DNA of 64,000 bases, from contig NZ_FNIM01000008.1 in assembly GCF_900103885.1 (NCBI RefSeq), forward strand, positions 81,471 to 145,470, read 5' to 3'. The position numbers and the translations under genes are program-made. How positions within the stretch are numbered: position 1 is the first letter of the stretch; each line of letters begins with the position of its first letter. This document shows, piece by piece, positions 62,041 to 64,000 of the stretch. The DNA comes from Actinomyces ruminicola. GTDB taxonomy: Bacteria; Actinomycetota; Actinomycetes; Actinomycetales; Actinomycetaceae. Under the pieces are notes generated by a model, which saw nothing but the letters and a program-made list of their open reading frames with translations, ran no database searches and was not told the origin of the DNA.

Positions 62041-63432
62041 ATGACTACACAGGCAACGGCGCCTACCGCGCCGCAGGGGAAGACCGCCCCTGAACAAATC
62101 GATAATCATCGCCTCACCGGACACCAGAAGTCCCTGATCGGCATGGCGATCGTGGGCAACGTGTCGGAGTTCTTCGACATGTTCCTCATCGGCTTCATCA
62201 TCAATCTCCTCATTGAGACACCCGGCTGGAATCTGACCGGCTTCCAGTCGGGCGTGATCCTGGCGGGGGCCGGACTCGGTACGGTCCTGGGCTCGATCAC
62301 CTGGGGGCGGCTGGCGGACGTGTTCGGCCGCAAGCACGCCTTCGTCTGGTGCATCGTCGTCCTGGTGGTCTTCACGGCAGGCTCCGCCTTCACCCCGGTC
62401 AACGGCTGGATCCTGCTGACCATCCTGCGCACCGGCGTGGGCTTCGGCGTCGGCGGCCTGAACATCACCTCGGTGCCCTTCGTCCAGGAGTTCGTGCCCG
62501 CCAAGCAGCGGGGCCTGCTCTCCGGGCTCACGAGCGTGTTCATTCCCGCGGGCATCTTCCTGGGCGGGCTGGTCACCAAGTACCTCGGCGGCCCCCTGGG
62601 ATGGCGCGGCCTGATCGCCGTCGGCTGTATCCCCATCATTCTGCTCGCCTGGGCCCGGGTCATCCCCGAGTCCCCCCGCTTCCTGCAGTCCCGCGGGCGC
62701 GAGCGCGAGGCCAAGGAGGCCTACGCCTGGGCCATGGAGATCCCGGTGGAGCAGGTCGCCGACCTGCCCGAGCTGCCCCAGAAGTCCTCCGCCTCCTACG
62801 CGGTGATCTTCTCCAAGTACCCCAAGCAGCTGCTGGTGGTCGCGGTCGGCTCCTTCTGCTTCATCCTGGGGTCCTTTACCGTGCAGTCCTGGGGGCAAAC
62901 GCTGCTGGGGCAGTCCTTCAAGTTCGAGGCCGGCACCGTGGCCACCCTGTTCATGTTCGTCTCGCTGGGCGACCTGCTGGGCCGCCTGGGTTCGGCCTGG
63001 ATCTCGGACAAGATCGGGCGCCGCTGGACGATGTTCGGCTGCGGCATGATCGGCGCGATCGGCGCGCTTATCGCCGCCTTCTCCACCCGGATGGTCACCG
63101 GCGATGAGATCGGCAATGCCGGGTACGTGTTCTTCGCCGGCATCTTCATTGTGATGATGTTCGGCGACGGAGCCTTCGGCATCCTCAATGCCTTCGGCGG
63201 CGAGCAGTTCCCCACCGAGGCCCGCTCCACCGGTCTGGGCCTGGGCTACGGGATCGGTGCTATCGCCAAGGTGGTGGGGCCGTACTTCGTGGGAGCGCTG
63301 GTGGGCTCGGCCGAGTTGAGTCATGAAGTGGTGTTCGTACCCTTCGTCATCTTCGCGGTGCTGCTCTTCCTGGGCGGGGTTGTCTACCTGTTCGCCCGGG
63401 AGACCAAGGGGGCCTCGCTGGAGGACATCTAG
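62041..63432 (+). CDS. MFS sugar (acid) transporter
   Basis: A 463-residue major facilitator with 12 predicted helices and sugar-porter signatures: GRLADVFGRKHAF after helix 2, PESPRFLQSRGRE before the central loop, SDKIGRRW after helix 8, and FPTEARSTGLGLGYGIGAIAKVVGP near helix 10. The first helix has EFFDMFLIGF. The N-terminus is a 25-residue polar tail. It probably brings in the substrate of the cluster by cation symport, replacing the UlaABC phosphotransferase. It closes the plus-strand set; a strong hairpin follows. Confidence 0.9.
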   Translation: MTTQATAPTAPQGKTAPEQIDNHRLTGHQKSLIGMAIVGNVSEFFDMFLIGFIINLLIETPGWNLTGFQSGVILAGAGLGTVLGSITWGRLADVFGRKHAFVWCIVVLVVFTAGSAFTPVNGWILLTILRTGVGFGVGGLNITSVPFVQEFVPAKQRGLLSGLTSVFIPAGIFLGGLVTKYLGGPLGWRGLIAVGCIPIILLAWARVIPESPRFLQSRGREREAKEAYAWAMEIPVEQVADLPELPQKSSASYAVIFSKYPKQLLVVAVGSFCFILGSFTVQSWGQTLLGQSFKFEAGTVATLFMFVSLGDLLGRLGSAWISDKIGRRWTMFGCGMIGAIGALIAAFSTRMVTGDEIGNAGYVFFAGIFIVMMFGDGAFGILNAFGGEQFPTEARSTGLGLGYGIGAIAKVVGPYFVGALVGSAELSHEVVFVPFVIFAVLLFLGGVVYLFARETKGASLEDI

Positions 63433-63458
63433 CCTTCGGCAGCGCACGTCCCGCAACA

Positions 63459-63500
63459 ACGTCGTCGCCCCCGGATCATCGGATCCGGGGGCGACGACGT
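63459..63500. terminator. bidirectional terminator hairpin between MFS gene and ulaF-like gene
   Basis: A perfect 19-bp stem with a four-base loop (ATCG); the left arm begins ACGTCGTCGCCCCC. It separates two convergent genes and lacks a T-tract. Confidence 0.75.
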
Positions 63501-63543
63501 ATTGGCTACTGACGGCCGACGCGTGAACGCCTGCGCGAGACTG

Positions 63544-64000
63544 TCAGTGTTGGCCGTAGACGTTCTGGTAGCGGTCGTTCAGGCGATCGATCAGCTCCTG
63601 CTCGATCGGCACCAACTGGCCCCCCTGACGGGCGATATGCACCGTACGCGCCACCTCCTCACACATCGCCGCAGCCTTCACCGCAGCCCGCGCATCCCGA
63701 CCAACCGCGAACGGACCATGATTCGCCATCAACACCGCCGGCGACCGCGACCCCGAAAACGTCTCAACAATCCCCCGCCCAATCGAGTCATCCCCAATCA
63801 ACGCAAACGGACCCACCGGAATCTCACCCCCAAACTCATCAGCCATCATCGTCAAAACACACGGCACCGGCTCCCGCCGCGCCGCCCAAGCCGTCGCATA
63901 CGTCGAATGCGTATGCACCACCCCACCCACACCATCCATATGCCGATACACATACGCATGCGCCGCCGTATCCGACGACGGCACCAAGCCCTCCGGCGTC
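63544..64000 (-). CDS. L-ribulose-5-phosphate 4-epimerase (UlaF/AraD-like), 5' end outside window
   Basis: The visible 151 codons are the C-terminal two thirds of a class II aldolase/epimerase. SSDTAAHAYVYRH, VVHTHSTYATAWA (two zinc His) and MANHGPFAVG (third zinc His) match AraD/UlaF. It would convert L-ribulose 5-phosphate to D-xylulose 5-phosphate, the last step before the pentose phosphate pathway. It faces the cluster from the opposite strand. Codon use is odd: from about 63625 to the window edge nearly every codon ends in G or T, whereas the last 25 or so codons use C- and G-ending codons like the neighbours. Confidence 0.9.
   Translation of the reverse strand, partial: TPEGLVPSSDTAAHAYVYRHMDGVGGVVHTHSTYATAWAARREPVPCVLTMMADEFGGEIPVGPFALIGDDSIGRGIVETFSGSRSPAVLMANHGPFAVGRDARAAVKAAAMCEEVARTVHIARQGGQLVPIEQELIDRLNDRYQNVYGQH

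Overview
The window is high-GC DNA, densely coded on both strands and free of mobile elements, rRNA and recognisable tRNA genes. The gene content is that of an actinobacterium, most likely in the Actinomyces/Schaalia group. It includes RbpA, the PafB/PafC WYL pair, a single-polypeptide type I fatty acid synthase, actinobacterial IHF (mIHF), a HelY-type helicase and a PriA without a P-loop. Genus assignment is inference; no 16S gene is present.

Layout. (1) 2-7000: 3' part of rbpA, then convergent ppm1, lnt, helY, tatC and tatA. (2) 7074-11600: pafC/pafB, divergent from a DUF3866 gene, hisE and hisG. (3) 11646-13931: an FMN-riboswitch-controlled permease and lipoprotein pair (RibXY-like). (4) 14109-18243: a radical SAM enzyme, a Memo-AMMECR1 fusion and a PutP symporter. 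(5) 18251-20362: dhaK-dhaL-dhaM, the PTS-dependent dihydroxyacetone kinase. (6) 20463-23258: acpS, a YefM/YoeB toxin-antitoxin pair, a decayed second acpS copy, and a GAP-family membrane protein divergent from a TetR regulator across a perfect 22-bp palindrome. (7) 23400-55267: a long minus-strand run. In the direction of transcription it holds the pyrimidine operon (pyrR-pyrB-pyrC-carA-carB-pyrF, nearly every junction overlapping), mihF, gmk, rpoZ, coaBC, metK, priA, a HAD phosphatase, fmt, rsmB, rpe, and the biotin carboxylase-carboxyltransferase-FAS I operon. (8) 55713-57032: an NAD(P)-binding reductase and a SnoaL-like protein. (9) 57082-64000: a SorC-type regulator divergent from a sugar-acid catabolic cluster (amidohydrolase-fold lactonase-like protein, UlaD-like, UlaE-like, PfkB kinase, MFS transporter), facing a UlaF/AraD-like epimerase cut by the window end.

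Two themes stand out. First, at least nine genes start exactly six bases after a TANNNT box and have no Shine-Dalgarno sequence, which suggests leaderless transcripts as a major mode of initiation. Second, the terminal sugar cluster resembles the E. coli ula (L-ascorbate) pathway with parts replaced: an MFS carrier and kinase stand where the PTS would be, and a phosphotriesterase-fold protein where the UlaG lactonase would be. Its UlaD-like enzyme has changed at three catalytic positions, so its substrate or chemistry may be new.
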